The position numbers and the translations under genes were made by a program. Below the pieces are notes generated by a model, which saw only the letters and a program-made list of their open reading frames with translations, searched no databases and had not been told where the DNA came from. This document shows positions 61,788 through 64,000 of a DNA stretch of 64,000 bases, one piece after another. The stretch comes from Niastella vici (lineage in GTDB: Bacteria > Bacteroidota > Bacteroidia > Chitinophagales > Chitinophagaceae), in assembly GCF_002077945.1 (NCBI RefSeq), contig NZ_LVYD01000041.1, positions 124,001 through 188,000 on the forward strand, given 5' to 3'. Every line of letters starts with the position of its first letter. The first letter of the stretch is position 1.

Positions 61788-63575
61788 ATGAAGATTTTAT
61801 TACAGTATCTCAAACCATACAGATGGCTGGTAGTTTTAACGCTTGTTCTGGCGGCTGTTAATCAGGGTTTTTCATTAATGGACCCGATTATTTTCGGTAG
61901 GATCATCCGGCTCGCCGGGAACTATTATCACGATCCTGAAAAATACAAATCAGGTTTTTTTACCGCCACTTCCCCTTATTACGGAGTGATCTGGCTGTTA
62001 CTGGCTTCAATTGGCGTTGCCATGGTGAGCCGGATCGCTAAAAATTTCCAGGACTACTTTTTAAACGTTATCATTCAAAAGTTCGGCGCCAAAGTATTTA
62101 CCGATGGGTTGAAACATGCCATGCGCCTGCCTTACCAGGAATTTGAAGACCAACGCAGCGGCGAAACCCTGAGCGTGCTCACTAAAGTGAGGTCCGACAC
62201 TGAAAAATTCATGAATTACTTCATCAACATTTTGTATGGGGTACTGGTAGGCGTTTTATTTGTGATGGTGTATGCTTCCATCTTTATCAGCTGGTACGTA
62301 GTGATTGCCTACCTGATTGGCATTTTTTTACTTACCTGGATCACCAACCTGTTGAGCAAAAAAATAAAAAGCATTCAGAAGAACATTGTATCGCAAACAA
62401 CTGCCCTGGCTGGCGCCACCACCGAGTCGCTACGCAATATAGAGCTGGTAAAAAGCCTGGGGCTTACCAACCAGGAAGTTACCCGCCTGAACAAGAATAC
62501 CTACAAGATACTTGGGCTTGAATTAACCAAAGTAAAGCGCGTTCGTAGCATTGCATTTGTGCAGGGAACTTTTGTGAATACCCTGCGCCAGGTAATTCTC
62601 TTCATATTGATGTACCTGATATTTGGCAAGCATATGGATCCCGGGCAACTGGTGACCATGCAGTTCTTCTCCTTCTTTGTGTTTGGCCCCTTGCAGGAAA
62701 TAAGCAACATCATCATTTCCTACCGCGAAGCAGAAGCCTCTTTGAACAATTTCCATAACCTGATGCAAAAAGCGCCCGAGCGCCAACCCGAACATCCCAA
62801 ACATCTCGGCAATATTCAAACGCTCGACTTTCAGTCTGTAATTTTCAAACACCAGACAGCGCAACAACGCGCCATTGATGATATCAGCTTTACGGTAAAG
62901 ACCGGAGAAACCATTGCCTTTGTTGGCCCTTCAGGTTCAGGCAAATCAACCCTGATGAAGCTGCTGGTAGGGTTGTACCGCCCGCAGGAAGGCAAGATCG
63001 TTTATAACGGTATCGATGAAACTGATATCAATTTTGAAGACCTGCGCAACCAGATCGGTTTTGTTACCCAGGACACACAATTGTTCTCTGGCACCATTAA
63101 GGAAAACCTGCTATTCGTAAACACCACTGCCACCGAAGAAGACCTGTTGGATGCGTTGAAAAAAGCTTCCTGCACTAATTTGTTAGCACGTGCCGAAAAG
63201 GGCCTCGATACCATGATCGGTGAAGGCGGTCTTAAATTATCAGGGGGCGAAAAACAACGCCTGTCTATTGCCCGCGCCCTCATTCGTAAACCCCGGTTAT
63301 TGATCTTTGACGAAGCCACATCTTCGCTCGATTCACTAACCGAAGAAGAGATCACCGATACCATAAAAGATATTTCAACGCAACGCAACCAGATAACGAT
63401 CATGATCGCACACCGCCTGTCGACCATTATGCATGCCGACCGCATTTATGTGCTCGAAAAAGGCGATATAGTAGAAACAGGCAACCACGAAAGCCTGCTC
63501 GAAGAAAAGGGTCTGTATTATGCCATGTGGCGTCAGCAGATCGGAGAACGTAAAAAATTGGTTGCTACAGCCTAG
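61788..63575 (+). CDS. MsbA-like ABC exporter, fused permease and ATPase
   Basis: A 595-residue half-transporter. Six membrane helices lie in residues about 15-320. The ATPase domain has FVGPSGSGKSTLMKLL (Walker A), LSGGEKQRLSIARAL (signature), LLIFDEATSSLDS (Walker B) and IAHRLSTI (switch His). It exports lipids or hydrophobic molecules as a homodimer. Its link to the polysaccharide locus is by position only. Confidence 0.92.
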   Translation: MKILLQYLKPYRWLVVLTLVLAAVNQGFSLMDPIIFGRIIRLAGNYYHDPEKYKSGFFTATSPYYGVIWLLLASIGVAMVSRIAKNFQDYFLNVIIQKFGAKVFTDGLKHAMRLPYQEFEDQRSGETLSVLTKVRSDTEKFMNYFINILYGVLVGVLFVMVYASIFISWYVVIAYLIGIFLLTWITNLLSKKIKSIQKNIVSQTTALAGATTESLRNIELVKSLGLTNQEVTRLNKNTYKILGLELTKVKRVRSIAFVQGTFVNTLRQVILFILMYLIFGKHMDPGQLVTMQFFSFFVFGPLQEISNIIISYREAEASLNNFHNLMQKAPERQPEHPKHLGNIQTLDFQSVIFKHQTAQQRAIDDISFTVKTGETIAFVGPSGSGKSTLMKLLVGLYRPQEGKIVYNGIDETDINFEDLRNQIGFVTQDTQLFSGTIKENLLFVNTTATEEDLLDALKKASCTNLLARAEKGLDTMIGEGGLKLSGGEKQRLSIARALIRKPRLLIFDEATSSLDSLTEEEITDTIKDISTQRNQITIMIAHRLSTIMHADRIYVLEKGDIVETGNHESLLEEKGLYYAMWRQQIGERKKLVATA

Positions 63576-63622
63576 CCCCTACCCCTTCGCCAGCTGGCGG
63601 AGAATAATAAAATAATCTTTCT

Positions 63623-63657
63623 AACTGGCCACTTTTAACAGTGGCCAGTTTTTTTAT
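63623..63657 (+). terminator. Rho-independent terminator
   Basis: Perfect 11-bp arms AACTGGCCACT (63623-63633) and AGTGGCCAGTT (63640-63650) followed by a T run; ends the ABC exporter transcript. Confidence 0.88.
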
Positions 63658-63689
63658 ATGCCTGTATCATTGGGCAGTATCAGGCCACC

Positions 63690-63721
63690 ATTGAATACCC
63701 TATAAACTTTTCGTAACTTTG
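63690..63721 (+). promoter_or_regulatory. Promoter of the DUF983 gene
   Basis: ATTG (63690-63693), 20-bp spacer, TAACTTTG (63714-63721): close to the TTTG/TAnnTTTG consensus, with a predicted start near 63728 and a short leader to the ATG at 63745. Confidence 0.55.
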
Positions 63722-63744
63722 CCCCTCATCAATTAGTGCGCCTC

Positions 63745-64000
63745 ATGTCTGCTTCATCTAAACCCAATTACTTCTGGAGCATGTTAACTATGAAATGCCC
63801 CCGCTGCCGCCAGGGACAAATGTTCAAGAATAGTAATCCCTGGAACCTGAAAAAAGTGTTTGATATGCCTGCGCATTGTGAAGAATGTGGTCAGCAATTT
63901 GAACTGGAAGTTGGGTTCTGGTATGGCACCGGTTATGTGAGCTACGCCTTGTCTGTAGCCCTGTCGGTAGCCTCTTTTGTGGCCTGGTATGTATTGATTG
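63745..64000 (+). CDS. DUF983 family protein, N-terminal part
   Basis: 85 codons before the window edge: MKCPRCRQGQMF and HCEECGQQFELEVGFWYGTGYVSYAL. Two CxxC pairs (MKCPRC, HCEEC) followed by a membrane helix are typical of the DUF983 family, small membrane proteins with a zinc-ribbon head. The C-terminus lies beyond the window. Confidence 0.85.
   Translation, partial: MSASSKPNYFWSMLTMKCPRCRQGQMFKNSNPWNLKKVFDMPAHCEECGQQFELEVGFWYGTGYVSYALSVALSVASFVAWYVLI

Noticed and set aside
1-64000. tRNA or rRNA genes
   Set aside because: No stretch with a recognisable tRNA cloverleaf or conserved rRNA segment was seen by eye; the island edge found is in yifB, not in a tRNA gene.

Overview
The window looks like chromosomal DNA of a member of the Bacteroidota, probably Chitinophagaceae (Niastella/Chitinophaga-like). 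The clues are promoter-like TTTG-N19/20-TAnnTTTG motifs, absence of obvious Shine-Dalgarno sites, and the families seen (FdtA-type cupins, DUF1972 glycosyltransferase, Bacteroidota-style ArdC and T4CP proteins). Genus is inference. Two very different halves meet near 30,050.

Positions 1 to about 30,050 are an AT-rich accessory island. 2.4-6.5 kb is one minus-strand operon of mobile-element type: XRE regulator, winged-helix protein, small protein, degenerate RuvC-like protein and three tandem ArdC-like antirestriction paralogs that have all lost the HExxH site. 6.8-9.8 kb is a 1,011-residue caspase-like protease fused to a Ski2/Hel308-type helicase. 10-20 kb holds a secreted protein, a NYN-domain putative RNase, a large serine recombinase, a lone VirD4/TraG-type coupling ATPase, a small serine resolvase with res-like palindromes, truncated genes and a GC-rich, highly palindromic block.

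20.6-29.6 kb is punctuated by five copies (R1-R5) of a composite structured repeat (57-59 bp core, long hairpin, terminator, and the 3' end of a double-HTH gene). The repeats separate small gene groups. The central one is a retron-like operon: good promoter, about 515-nt leader, 84-aa protein, XRE protein, retron-type reverse transcriptase, and a membrane-anchored exonuclease VII large-subunit-like protein. The island ends inside yifB/comM, of which only the 3' third remains.

30.6-63.6 kb is a large surface-polysaccharide locus: initiating sugar-phosphate transferase, many glycosyltransferases, a CDP/dTDP-sugar gene set, a tightly coupled dTDP-3-amino-3,6-dideoxyhexose module (two FdtA-like cupins, acetyltransferase, aminotransferase), a Wzm/Wzt-type ABC exporter, a Wzx flippase, three Wzy/WaaL-type polymerase/ligase proteins, a Wzz-like protein and an MsbA-like exporter. 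A DUF983 gene begins at the right edge.

The best candidates for something undescribed are the reverse transcriptase/ExoVII-like membrane protein operon, the R-repeat array that surrounds it, and the caspase-helicase fusion. All functions are assigned from motifs read by eye; no database search was possible.
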